From Reyranella massiliensis 521 (GTDB lineage Bacteria; Pseudomonadota; Alphaproteobacteria; Reyranellales; Reyranellaceae), in assembly GCF_000312425.1 (NCBI RefSeq), contig NZ_HE997181.1:3729395-3793394 (forward strand): a stretch of 64,000 nucleotides of DNA, in the 5' to 3' direction. How positions within the stretch are numbered: the first letter of the stretch is position 1; each line of letters opens with the position of its first letter. Below the pieces are notes generated by a model. The model was not told the origin of the DNA, made no database searches, and was given only the letters and a program-made list of their open reading frames with translations. Both the position numbers and the translations under genes were made by a program. Of the stretch, positions 7,299 to 16,359 are shown in pieces.

Positions 7299-9161
7299 CT
7301 AGATCACGATCACGCCTTCGCCGCCGGCATAGAGCTTTTCGACCAGCGCCTTGCGGCGCTCAAGCGTTGCCCGCTGGTTGATATAGCCCTTGTCGGTCAT
7401 CTCGTTGCCGTCGACCGAGGGCGGCTCGGCCATCAGCAGGACGCGCTTGGCCTGCATCGAGGAGCCGCCGGCTTCAGCGTTCATCTTCCCAAGCCCCGCC
7501 TTCAGGGTGCCGACCACGGCGGGATGCGCCAGCAGCTCGGCCGTGGTGAGCCGGGCTTCCGAATCTGCCGCGAGTTGACGGCAGGCGGCGATGTTGGGGA
7601 AACCCAGCAGGCCGACATACTCGCGGTCCTGACCGCAGACCACGGCATCCTGCAGCACCGGCGAGGCCGCAGCGATCGCTGCCGTGCGCAGGGTCCCGAC
7701 CAGAACGAAGGTGCCGCTCATCAGCTTGAAGTCCTCGACCACGCGGCCATCGAAAATTAGGCCGAGACTCGGATCGCGGGCATCGACGAAGCGGCCTGCA
7801 TCGCCGATCTTGTAGAAGCCCTCCTCATCGAGCATCTGCGCCGTGAGGTCGGGCTGCTTGTGGTAGCCCGGCGTCACGATCACGCTCTTGAGGCGCAGTT
7901 CGTAGCGGCCCTCCTCGCCGGTCGGCACCATCTTGAGCTGCACACCGGGAAACGGCAGCCCGACCAGGCCGACGCGTTCCGAGGCCCAATGCACCGTGGT
8001 TGCGGTCGGCGACGTCTCGGTCGACCCCCAGCCGGTGACGAAGGGCAGCCGATAGCCAGTATATTTTACGGCCAGCGCTTCCATGCGCTGATAGAGGTCG
8101 TCCGGCAGGGTGGCGCCGCCATAGGCGAGAGAGTTCAGGTTCTTGAAGAAGCGTTTGGCCAATGCGTCGTCGTTCTCCAGCGCCGTCGCCAGCATCGCGT
8201 AGCCCGCCGGCACGTTGGCGAAATACGTCGGCGAAACCTCGCGGAGATTGCGTAACGTCTCCTCGAACAGGCCGGGCAACGGCTTGCCGTCGTCGATATA
8301 GGTAGTGCCGCCGTCGGCCAGATTGCCCTGGAAGGTCGCGTTGCCGCCCATCGTGTGGTTCCACGGCAGCCAGTCGAGCATCACGGCCGGCGGATCGCTG
8401 GCCTTTCGGGTGCGCGACATCTGGCCCATCGCCAGATTGGCGCACATCATCTCCTGGGTGTTGATGACGGCCTTGGGCATGCCGGTGCTGCCCGACGTAA
8501 ATAGGAACTTGCCTGTCGTCTTTGGCTCGATCCGCTCGATCGACGCCGCCACGGCCGCGGTTGGCCGGGTGGCGACCAGTTCGCTCCACGGCAGCGACTG
8601 CATCTTGGGCGGCGCCTTGTCGACATGAACCAGCAGCACGCCCTCGAGATCGAGGGCGGCCAGCGCGCGGGCATAGATTTCTCCGTTCTGCACGAAGATC
8701 AGGCCCGGCTTGATCAGATCGAAGACGTAACGGAGCTTGGCGTGATCCTGGCTCATCACCGAATAGGCCGGCGACACCGGCGCGACCGGCGTCCGCGCCT
8801 GCATCGCTGCCATGGTCAGCAACGCGAACTCGATGGAGTTCGACGACAGGATCATCACCGGCTTATCCGGCCCGAAACCGCGATCGAGCAGCGCCTGCGT
8901 CACCGCATCGACCTGCTTCTTGGCTTCGGCATAGGTGACCTTCAGCCACTCCCGATCGGGACCGCGACGCTGCGCCAGCCAAACCCGATCCGGCGCCTCG
9001 GCCGCCCAGCGGGCAAGGAAAGCGGGTACGTGCTTCTCGTAGGGCTTCAGCTTATGGTTCGACTGCAGCACGATCGTGCCGTCGGCCCGTCGCTCCACCT
9101 TCACGTCGCGGCTGAGAAAGTCGATGGGCTTGAACGGTGCTTGCATAATGCTGTCCAACAC
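7299..9161 (-). CDS. fcs: feruloyl-CoA synthase (ANL superfamily acyl-CoA ligase)
   Basis: A 620-residue adenylate-forming enzyme. The AMP-binding P-loop LFTSGSTGMPKAV, the GWGSTETSP core and the hinge-region DGRVVEDFKL are clear. The C-terminal lysine motif reads NEMTDKGYINQRA, typical of the feruloyl-CoA synthase group rather than of acetyl-CoA synthetases. The likely reaction is ATP-dependent CoA ligation of ferulic or another hydroxycinnamic/aryl acid, the first step of aromatic-acid degradation to vanillin. A GTG at 9161 with AGGGAG four bases upstream was chosen; ATG at 9146 is the alternative and has a weak site. A perfect 13-bp inverted repeat sits directly upstream and includes the ribosome binding site. 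No feruloyl-CoA hydratase gene is adjacent, so the exact substrate is not proved. Confidence 0.82.
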   Translation of the reverse strand: MLDSIMQAPFKPIDFLSRDVKVERRADGTIVLQSNHKLKPYEKHVPAFLARWAAEAPDRVWLAQRRGPDREWLKVTYAEAKKQVDAVTQALLDRGFGPDKPVMILSSNSIEFALLTMAAMQARTPVAPVSPAYSVMSQDHAKLRYVFDLIKPGLIFVQNGEIYARALAALDLEGVLLVHVDKAPPKMQSLPWSELVATRPTAAVAASIERIEPKTTGKFLFTSGSTGMPKAVINTQEMMCANLAMGQMSRTRKASDPPAVMLDWLPWNHTMGGNATFQGNLADGGTTYIDDGKPLPGLFEETLRNLREVSPTYFANVPAGYAMLATALENDDALAKRFFKNLNSLAYGGATLPDDLYQRMEALAVKYTGYRLPFVTGWGSTETSPTATTVHWASERVGLVGLPFPGVQLKMVPTGEEGRYELRLKSVIVTPGYHKQPDLTAQMLDEEGFYKIGDAGRFVDARDPSLGLIFDGRVVEDFKLMSGTFVLVGTLRTAAIAAASPVLQDAVVCGQDREYVGLLGFPNIAACRQLAADSEARLTTAELLAHPAVVGTLKAGLGKMNAEAGGSSMQAKRVLLMAEPPSVDGNEMTDKGYINQRATLERRKALVEKLYAGGEGVIVI

Positions 9162-9166
9162 GCTTC

Positions 9167-9198
9167 TCCCTAAATCGTCATTAAAGACGATTTAGGGA
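9167..9198. promoter_or_regulatory. 13-bp perfect inverted repeat covering the fcs ribosome binding site
   Basis: Arms TCCCTAAATCGTC (9167-9179) and GACGATTTAGGGA (9186-9198) are exact reverse complements around a 6-base loop. Read on the minus strand, the distal arm contains AGGGA of the fcs ribosome binding site, five bases from the GTG start. There is no T-run on either side, so a terminator is unlikely. It could be a regulator binding site or an RNA hairpin hiding the ribosome site. Confidence 0.7.
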
Positions 9199-9251
9199 TG
9201 CGATGGCGCCATCAGCAAGAGGCATCGTCGCCCGGACGGGCAAGCGGCTCG

Positions 9252-9764
9252 CTATTCGCGCTGGATCAGCGCCAGCACCTGCTCGAACGCCTGGTCGGCC
9301 AGGGCCCGCATCTCGTCGTCGGTGCGGTCCTGGATGGGATGCGGGACGTAGACGACGCCGGGCTCGAAGCCGAGCGACTGGGCCTGCGCCTCGCTTGCTT
9401 CAACGAACACGGAAGAAGCGACGTAGCCGCCGGGAATACCTTTGTCGTCGAGGGTCTTGATGTCGTGCAGACTGCACGATGTGCAGGACCCTCAATCAGC
9501 GAGGCCTTCGATCACCAGATCGACCTCGCTGGCGATCTTCTGCGAGAGGTCGTTGGGCGCAGGCCGCGTAAAGGTGGGCTTCTTGTAGCGTTTCACCGCC
9601 ACGCCTTTTTCCGTCAGCCGCTGTTCGATGCGGTCGAGGAAGATGTTGCCGCGCGGCTTGGAGATATCGAGAAGGCCCACGGTCAAGCCGGAGATCTTGT
9701 CGGGCGGCGCCTTGCGTGCACGCCGTATGGGCGAAATTTCCGATGTCGGGTCGAGCAGTTCCAT
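9252..9764 (-). CDS. UGSC family selenoprotein (TGA read as selenocysteine at residue 91)
   Basis: Conventional reading stops after 90 codons at a TGA at 9492-9494. The same frame continues without another stop for 79 codons to TAG at 9252-9254, and the residues around the TGA read LAD-U-GSCTSCSLHD, which is the UGSC signature. In this family the first position is selenocysteine or cysteine. The downstream part is good protein (TLDDKGIPGGYVASSVFVEA, then FEPGVVYVPHPIQDR), so this is one 170-residue protein and not a short gene with a spacer. A SECIS-like hairpin begins 12 bases after the TGA. The start ATG at 9764 has a very strong GAGGAGG site and lies 12 bases after the stop of the thioredoxin-domain gene, so the two form an operon. 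The U-G-S-C/C-x2-C arrangement suggests a redox role. Selenocysteine machinery genes are not in the window. Confidence 0.85.
9463..9494 (-). promoter_or_regulatory. TGA (Sec) codon and SECIS-like hairpin
   Basis: Minus-strand bases 9479-9463 read TCGTGCAGTCTGCACGA, a 7-bp stem with a GUC loop that starts 12 bases after the TGA. From memory, the E. coli fdhF SECIS has its hairpin about 11 bases after UGA with an apical GCAGGUCUGC; the apical GCAGUCUGC here is closely similar, though the bulged U of fdhF is not evident. A competing stem CTGCAC/GTGCAG is also possible in the same stretch. Confidence 0.65.
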
Positions 9765-9776
9765 CCTGTTTCCTCC

Positions 9777-11234
9777 TCAATCCTTGATGGCAACGGTGAC
9801 CGGCGTGCTGCCGACCGGCCCCGAGGCGCCCCAGCCGGCAATCACGGCCGAGAACATGCCGGCATCGCCACCGGCGCGCACGATCAGCAGTCCGCCCTTG
9901 CGGAACTTCGGAATGGTCTTGCGCTCGCCCAGCGCCGCGGCCGGTATACCTTCGGCGATACCGCCTGCACCGCGGACAATCTCTTCCGCCGGCAGTTCGA
10001 GCAGCGAGTCGAGTTCCTGGCGCAGTCGCGCCTTGTCCCAGCCCGCGGCCTTGAAGGTGCGCTCGTGTTCGGGGCTCACCACCAGGATGGCATCGGCGCC
10101 CTGGGCCAGCTTCCAATGATTTACGCCGCGCAGGCTAAGGGCAAAGGTGCGCGCCAGCGACTCCGGCGTGCGCGATTGCTGATCGACGACGCCATGCACC
10201 CCGTCGCCCGCGAACAGGGTCACGGTATTGCTGCCCCTGGCGAAGCCGCGTTCGACCGACAGCGACTCCCAGTACGAACCCGCCTCGTCCTCGGCGAAAC
10301 AGAAGGTGTACTTGCCCGGCGTTCCCAGGGTCGAGCGGTCCACACCCTGCGGTCGGCCACCGCCGACATTGCGCACGCAGAGCTGCAACGCGCGGCCGAT
10401 AGTGGCATTGGCCCGGTTGCCCTGGCCCAGCGCGTTGCCGCGGCCGTTCATGCCGATGGCCCGGGCGATCGGCCCGTTCACGATCACGATGGGCCCGCAG
10501 AACATGGTGGTCGCCAGCACGCCATGCATGTTGAAGGGCTCGGACAGGGCAGCTTCGACCGCGCCGATCACCACCGGCATGTACTCCGGCGCGCAGCCTG
10601 CCATGACAGCATTGATGGCAACCTTCTCGACCGTGATCGGCTGCAAGTCGGGCGGCAGCAGGCCCAGTACTTCCTTGGGATCGCGGCTGGTGCCCTTCAG
10701 CATGCGATGCACGCGCAGCCGCGTCGGCGGCACCGTCGGCAATCCGTCCGACCAGCCGCGCGAGTACATGGCCTCGAATTCGTCCTCGTGCTCGCCGACC
10801 ACCACGCGCCGCGCCTGGAACGGCACGTCGCCGTACTTGATCTCGAGTTCGTCGACGATGCCGGGTTCGACCGATTTGGAGCCGCAGCCCGGCCGCCACG
10901 CCGGCAACCCCTCACCCAGCGAATTGACGCCGGTGAGAGCCCGCCACTCGTCGCGCTGCCAGCCGACCACACGCTCGACCTCGCGGCCCGCTTCGATGCG
11001 GATCAGGGTCGGCACGGTTTCGATGCCCAGCCGGAAGGAGACTTCCAGCGCCCGGTCGTCGCGCACGCCGGCCACGCCTTCGGGGAAGGTCGGATCGTCC
11101 TGGCTGTAGACTGCAAGCGGCCGCGCCCCGGCGGCCAGTTCGCGCACCACCGGCTGCACCAGCTCGCAAGTCTGGCAGTCGCGCTTGGCGACCAGCACGA
11201 AGCCCTCGTTCATCCCGACAAGGTTCACCGGCAT
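9777..11234 (-). CDS. thioredoxin-domain protein with UGSC-associated C-terminal domain
   Basis: A 485-residue protein. The N-terminal 110 residues form a thioredoxin-like fold: [11 protein letters not shown] contains the active-site CxxC (C-Q-T-C, about residues 20-23) and [18 protein letters not shown] carries the cis-proline TVPT. The remaining 370 residues form a conserved domain I cannot name, with [35 protein letters not shown] and a C-terminal [20 protein letters not shown]; it is associated with UGSC-type proteins here. The downstream partner is the selenoprotein, 12 bases away with a strong ribosome site, so the CxxC may reduce or resolve the selenenyl-sulfide or act on the same substrate. 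ATG at 11234 follows GAGGGAGA; ATG at 11213 is an alternative start. Confidence 0.75.
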   Translation of the reverse strand: MPVNLVGMNEGFVLVAKRDCQTCELVQPVVRELAAGARPLAVYSQDDPTFPEGVAGVRDDRALEVSFRLGIETVPTLIRIEAGREVERVVGWQRDEWRALTGVNSLGEGLPAWRPGCGSKSVEPGIVDELEIKYGDVPFQARRVVVGEHEDEFEAMYSRGWSDGLPTVPPTRLRVHRMLKGTSRDPKEVLGLLPPDLQPITVEKVAINAVMAGCAPEYMPVVIGAVEAALSEPFNMHGVLATTMFCGPIVIVNGPIARAIGMNGRGNALGQGNRANATIGRALQLCVRNVGGGRPQGVDRSTLGTPGKYTFCFAEDEAGSYWESLSVERGFARGSNTVTLFAGDGVHGVVDQQSRTPESLARTFALSLRGVNHWKLAQGADAILVVSPEHERTFKAAGWDKARLRQELDSLLELPAEEIVRGAGGIAEGIPAAALGERKTIPKFRKGGLLIVRAGGDAGMFSAVIAGWGASGPVGSTPVTVAIKD

Positions 11235-11418
11235 TCTCCCTCAGGGGCGGATATTAGCCGGTCTGAGACGTCATGCACTCGCGGTGAGAATCGGCGTCGT
11301 CCGCAATCCGAAACCGCGACAACTGCGGCGTCGTGGGCGGGGTCTCCGACCTGAATGCCCGTTCACATTGGCGGCGTTTTCGGCCAGAGTGCGCCGCAGC
11401 ACAAAGGGAGAAAGAGCG

Positions 11419-12642
<1,224 letters not shown>

Positions 12643-12666
12643 GCCGTCGCTTGACGGAGACAAACG

Positions 12667-12697
12667 GGGCGCGATCCTTCGGGGTCGCGCCCTTTTT
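12667..12697 (+). terminator. Rho-independent terminator after acyl-CoA dehydrogenase
   Basis: GGGCGCGATCC (12667-12677) and GGGTCGCGCCC (12682-12692) form an 11-bp stem (one G-T pair) closed by a TTCG tetraloop. TTTTT (12693-12697) follows immediately. Confidence 0.9.
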
Positions 12698-12716
12698 GTT
12701 GTCCGGAGGGACTGCC

Positions 12717-13085
12717 GTGGAAAATGCGCCGAGCAACCGACATGTCAGCGATCACCTTGCCAACGAGCGGACGTTCCTCGCCTGGATACGGACATCGATC
12801 GCCGTGATGACGCTCGGCGTCGCGATCAACCGCTTCAGCCTCTTTCTCGTGGAAATCCATCAGGTCGTGCCGGAAGTGCGCCAGATCACCAACCGCCATG
12901 TCGAGAAGCTGGGGATCGGACTCGTCATCCTGGGCATCGCGATGCTTTGCGGCGCGATCGGGCACTATCTGCATGTCGGCCGGATGATCGAAAGCGGCAG
13001 CTATCGCCCAGCCAACCGCCTCGTCGTGGGCACGGCGATCCTCTTCATCCTCATGGGCGGAACCGCCCTCGCCTGGCTGTTCTAG
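12717..13085 (+). CDS. DUF202 (YidH-type) small membrane protein
   Basis: A 122-residue protein with the DUF202 signature HLANERTFLAWIRTSIAVMTLG at the N-terminus (first transmembrane helix preceded by the conserved RTxLAWxR), followed by two more membrane helices (residues about 65-83 and 100-120), as in the E. coli YidH/YidG group. The family's role is not established. The GTG start has GGAGGG at 12705-12710. It comes after the terminator of the acyl-CoA dehydrogenase, so it is probably transcribed separately, and it ends 7 bases before the stop of the convergent VOC gene. Confidence 0.85.
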   Translation: MENAPSNRHVSDHLANERTFLAWIRTSIAVMTLGVAINRFSLFLVEIHQVVPEVRQITNRHVEKLGIGLVILGIAMLCGAIGHYLHVGRMIESGSYRPANRLVVGTAILFILMGGTALAWLF

Positions 13086-13092
13086 ACCGGGC

Positions 13093-13704
13093 TCAATTCG
13101 GCGTGGGCGGCGATTGCGGCGCCGCCGGCGGTCCTTCGGGCATGGTGAGCAATTCACTTTCGGGCGCGCCGGCCTCGTAGGCCTGAACCAGCGCCTCCGG
13201 ATCGAAGGCGACGCCGATCGGATTCTTCTTGAATTCGGCCGTCTGGAAATAGGCCGCCGTCGCTTCCTTCGTCGCGTAACGGTCGACCTGCAGTTCGACG
13301 CCATTGCCGTCGGGATCGCGATAGTAGATCGACACGGTCGGGCCGTGATGAATGCAGCGCGATGGTTCGATGCCGAGCCCCTTCACACGACGATAGGTCG
13401 AAAGCAGCGCCCCGATATCGACCATGGTGTAGGCGACGTGGGCGAGGCCGGCCGTCTTCGCATCGGGCGCCGTGAGGCCCGCGAGGTTCACGATGCCCAG
13501 CCGGTGATGCTCGTCGTCGTAGGTCAGGAAGCAGATATAGTCGGTGCGCTGGACCACGTGCATGTTCAGCACCGTCGAATACCAATCGATCATCGGCTGG
13601 ATGTTCGAGGAGCGCAGCACGAAGTGGGCGAACAGGATGGGAGTCGCCGGCTTCGGATCGAGCGTGCGGCGCGCGCGCGACGACGTTTCGAGCATTGTGT
13701 CCAT
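13093..13704 (-). CDS. VOC family ring-cleavage-dioxygenase-like protein
   Basis: A 203-residue protein of the vicinal oxygen chelate superfamily, resembling catechol 2,3-dioxygenase. The probable metal ligands are H in LFAHFVLRSSN (residue about 27), H in GLAHVAYTMVD, and E in GNGVELQVDRY; the signature IYYRDPDGNGVELQ is clear. It would bind Fe(II) or Mn(II) and could cleave a catechol or act as a glyoxalase-like isomerase. The C-terminus is a Pro-rich tail. It is divergent from the TetR regulator, whose palindromic operator lies between the two starts, so it may be controlled by that regulator. Confidence 0.85.
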   Translation of the reverse strand: MDTMLETSSRARRTLDPKPATPILFAHFVLRSSNIQPMIDWYSTVLNMHVVQRTDYICFLTYDDEHHRLGIVNLAGLTAPDAKTAGLAHVAYTMVDIGALLSTYRRVKGLGIEPSRCIHHGPTVSIYYRDPDGNGVELQVDRYATKEATAAYFQTAEFKKNPIGVAFDPEALVQAYEAGAPESELLTMPEGPPAAPQSPPTPN

Positions 13705-13768
13705 GGGAGGTCCCTCCAGACAATCAGTCTAGGCTGCCGTCCGCCGGAGCGGCACCCTCTTGCATTTC

Positions 13769-13792
13769 AACTAACTGACTGGTAAGTTAGTT
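13769..13792. promoter_or_regulatory. palindromic operator, probably of the TetR regulator
   Basis: AACTAACT (13769-13776) and AGTTAGTT (13785-13792) are perfect 8-bp arms with an 8-base spacer. It ends two bases before the ATG of the TetR-family gene and 65 bases from the divergent VOC gene. Spacing and position fit autoregulation. Confidence 0.75.
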
Positions 13793-13794
13793 AA

Positions 13795-14424
13795 ATGAAG
13801 CCGGTCAAGCAGCGTCGCGCCCCGGCCGAACGGCCGCAGGAAATATTGAATGCCGCCCTCGCCCAATTCGTCGAAACGGGCTTCGCAGGGACGCGGCTGG
13901 ACGATGTCGCCCGACGGGCCGGCCTCAGCAAGGCGGCGATCTATCTCTACTTCGACGACAAGCTCTCCCTCTTCCAGGGCGTCATCCGGCAAGCCATCAC
14001 GGCCAACCTCATGACGGTGGAAACGATGCTGGCCGCCCATCGCGGCCCCGTGGCCGACCTGCTGCCTCGCATCCTGGAGTTCATGGCCGGACGCATCGAG
14101 GACACGTCCGCGGCCTCGATCGCCAAGCTGGTGATCGCCGAATCCCGCGCCTTCCCCGAGATCGGCCATTTCTACCTCAAGGAAGTGATCGGCCGCGGCC
14201 TGCCCCTTCTCGAAGGGTTGATCTCGCGTGGCATCGCGCAAGGCGAGTTTCGCAAGGTCGACCCGGCGATGACGGTGCGTTCTCTGATGGGAGCCCTGTT
14301 GCTCGCCGGCCTGTGGCGCACGGTGTTCGAGCCGATTGGCGCGGAGAAACTCGATGTGCGGGCGATGGCCCGCCATCATGCCGACCTGATGTTGCACGCG
14401 TTGCGCCCCGCTCCGGAGGCTTGA
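13795..14424 (+). CDS. TetR/AcrR family transcriptional regulator
   Basis: A 209-residue regulator. Residues 10-60 form the TetR helix-turn-helix domain: RPQEILNAALAQFVETGFAG, then TRLDDVARRAGLSKAAIYLYFDDK with the recognition helix. The C-terminal ligand domain resembles those of AcrR-type regulators of efflux operons. The gene sits immediately upstream of, and two bases before, a HlyD/ABC export operon and directly behind a palindromic site, so it most likely represses itself and the exporter genes until an inducing compound is bound. Confidence 0.92.
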   Translation: MKPVKQRRAPAERPQEILNAALAQFVETGFAGTRLDDVARRAGLSKAAIYLYFDDKLSLFQGVIRQAITANLMTVETMLAAHRGPVADLLPRILEFMAGRIEDTSAASIAKLVIAESRAFPEIGHFYLKEVIGRGLPLLEGLISRGIAQGEFRKVDPAMTVRSLMGALLLAGLWRTVFEPIGAEKLDVRAMARHHADLMLHALRPAPEA

Positions 14425-14426
14425 TC

Positions 14427-15428
14427 ATGAAACGCGCGCCCTTCGTCGTGATCGCAGTACTGCTCGCCGCCATGCTCGTGTCCTATGTCGTCTGGGGCGA
14501 GCGCATGCTTGCTCTCCTTGGCATCGGCTCCGACACATCGACCTATCTCGGCTATGTCGAAGGCGAGACCAGCCTGATCGCGCCGCCCATCGCCGGACGG
14601 CTGCTCGAACGGCCGGTCGACCGCGGCAGCAGCGTGAAGAAAGGCGACCGGCTGTTCGTGATCGACCCCGTGGTCGCCAGGGCCGAGGTCGCACGTGCCG
14701 AAGCAGCACTCGCCGAAGCTACGGCGCGCTACGAGAACATGCTGACCGGCAAGCGGCAGGAAGAGCAGGACGTCGTCCGGGGCCAACGCCGAGAGGTCGA
14801 AGCGTCGCTGGCCCTGGCCGAGATCGAGCTCAAGCGTCAGGCACAGCTTCTCGAACGCGCCTACACGACGCGCCAGGCCTACGACCAGGCCGACGCCCAG
14901 GTGCGCCAGCTCCGTTCGCGTGCCGCGTCGCTCGCCGCGCAGGAGAAGGTCGGCGACCTCGCCGCACGCCCCGACGAGATCGATGCCGCCAGAGCGCTGG
15001 TTGTCCAAAACCAGGCCAACGTCGACCAGGCGAAGAAGAAGCTCGACGATCTGATGCCCGTCGCGCCCGAGGATGCGCTGGTCGAGAACACCTTCTTCAA
15101 CGTCGGCGAATGGGTGCCGGCCGGATCGCCTGTCATCTCCCTGCTGCCGGACTTCCGGGTGAAACTGCGCTTCTTTGTACCCGAAGAGGATGTGGCGCGG
15201 GCCCGCCCCGGCAACGAGGTGTCCTTTACCTGCGATTCCTGCCCATCCGGCCTCAAGGCCACGATTATCTATGTTTCGCCGCGCGCCGAGTACACACCAC
15301 CCGTCATCTATTCCCAAAGCGCCCGGACCAAGCTCGTGTTCCTGGTCGAAGCGCGCCCCACGAAGCCGGCGATGCCCCTGCAGCCCGGCCTTCCCGTCGC
15401 CGTCGAGTCATTCGGAACGGCGCCATGA
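14427..15428 (+). CDS. HlyD family periplasmic adaptor (ABC exporter subunit)
   Basis: A 333-residue membrane fusion protein with one N-terminal membrane helix (residues 5-24). A lipoyl-like half follows (YVEGETSLIAPPIAGRLLER), then GSSVKKGDRLFVID. A long coiled-coil region spans about residues 85-205 (RAEAALAEATARYENML and QVRQLRSRAASLAAQ), and the beta-barrel domain comes after it. It resembles YbhG/YhiI-type adaptors that pair with ABC-2 transporters. The stop overlaps the ATG of the ATPase gene (ATGA). Together with the ATPase and permease it would export a hydrophobic compound or drug out of the cytoplasm under TetR control. Confidence 0.9.
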   Translation: MKRAPFVVIAVLLAAMLVSYVVWGERMLALLGIGSDTSTYLGYVEGETSLIAPPIAGRLLERPVDRGSSVKKGDRLFVIDPVVARAEVARAEAALAEATARYENMLTGKRQEEQDVVRGQRREVEASLALAEIELKRQAQLLERAYTTRQAYDQADAQVRQLRSRAASLAAQEKVGDLAARPDEIDAARALVVQNQANVDQAKKKLDDLMPVAPEDALVENTFFNVGEWVPAGSPVISLLPDFRVKLRFFVPEEDVARARPGNEVSFTCDSCPSGLKATIIYVSPRAEYTPPVIYSQSARTKLVFLVEARPTKPAMPLQPGLPVAVESFGTAP

Positions 15429-16357
15429 CACTGGCGATCGACGTCCACGATCTGGTGAAGCGCTACGGCAAGCGCACCGTCGTCGATCGCTTCAGTCTCG
15501 CCGTCGAACGGGGCCGCATCTGCGGCTTCCTCGGACCGAACGGTTCGGGCAAGACCACGACCCTGCGCATGATCTGCGGTCTGCTGACCCCCGACGCCGG
15601 AGGCGGCACGTGCCTGGGTCACGACCTCGTTCACGACCGCGAGGCGATCAAGCGCCTGACCGGCTACATGACCCAGCGCTTCGGTCTCTACGAGGATCTC
15701 ACCATTCGCGAAAACCTCGAATTCGTCGGTCGCGTCTATGGGCTCGACCGGCTGAAAGCCCGCGTCGACCAATCGCTGGAACAGTTGGGGCTGACGACAC
15801 GCCAGAGCCAACTGGCCGGATCGCTGTCCGGCGGCTGGAAGCAACGCCTGGCCCTCGCGGCCTGCGTCTTGCACGAGCCCAAGCTGCTGCTGCTCGACGA
15901 ACCGACCGCTGGGGTTGATCCCAAGGCGCGCCGCGCGTTCTGGGACGAAATTCACACCTATGCCGCCGAAGGCATGACGGTGCTGGTGTCGACGCACTAC
16001 ATGGACGAAGCCGAGCGCTGTCACGAGATCGCCTACATCGCCTATGGCGAACTGATGGCGCGCGGCACGGCCGAGGACATTATCCGGCAATCCGGGCTGT
16101 TCGCGTACATAGCGACCGGGCCGGGCGCGGATCGGCTTGCCCTCAAGTTGCGTGACGAACCGGGCGTGACCGCCGCGGCCGCGTTCGGGACGACGCTCCA
16201 TGTCTGCGGCCCCGACCGCGTCGATCTCAAACATGCCATAGAACCCTTCCGTAGCGATCCCAACCTCGTCTGGCAGGAGGCCGAACCGACACTGGAGGAC
16301 ATTTTCATCCACCTCATGGGACAGGCACGCGACAACGCACCTGGTGCAAAGGCCTGA
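15425..16357 (+). CDS. ABC transporter ATP-binding protein
   Basis: A 310-residue ABC ATPase of the drug/ABC-2 type. Walker A GPNGSGKTTT is at about residues 40-49. The Q-loop region is MTQRFGLYEDLT, the signature is a slightly unusual SGGWKQRLALA, Walker B is LLLLDEPTAGVDP and the H-loop is VSTHYMDEAERC. The last 80 residues form the extra domain common in NatA/YbhF-like subunits. It powers export through the permease encoded two bases downstream. The start overlaps the HlyD stop. Confidence 0.93.
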   Translation: MTLAIDVHDLVKRYGKRTVVDRFSLAVERGRICGFLGPNGSGKTTTLRMICGLLTPDAGGGTCLGHDLVHDREAIKRLTGYMTQRFGLYEDLTIRENLEFVGRVYGLDRLKARVDQSLEQLGLTTRQSQLAGSLSGGWKQRLALAACVLHEPKLLLLDEPTAGVDPKARRAFWDEIHTYAAEGMTVLVSTHYMDEAERCHEIAYIAYGELMARGTAEDIIRQSGLFAYIATGPGADRLALKLRDEPGVTAAAAFGTTLHVCGPDRVDLKHAIEPFRSDPNLVWQEAEPTLEDIFIHLMGQARDNAPGAKA

Positions 16358-16359
16358 TC

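Noticed and set aside
9492..9764. Short 90-residue protein ending at TGA as a complete gene
   Set aside because: The frame continues as convincing protein past TGA and the TGA falls exactly on the UGSC selenocysteine position.
9198..11354. 718-codon open frame opposite the selenoprotein and thioredoxin genes
   Set aside because: Shadow frame with no family features; it crosses two clear minus-strand genes.
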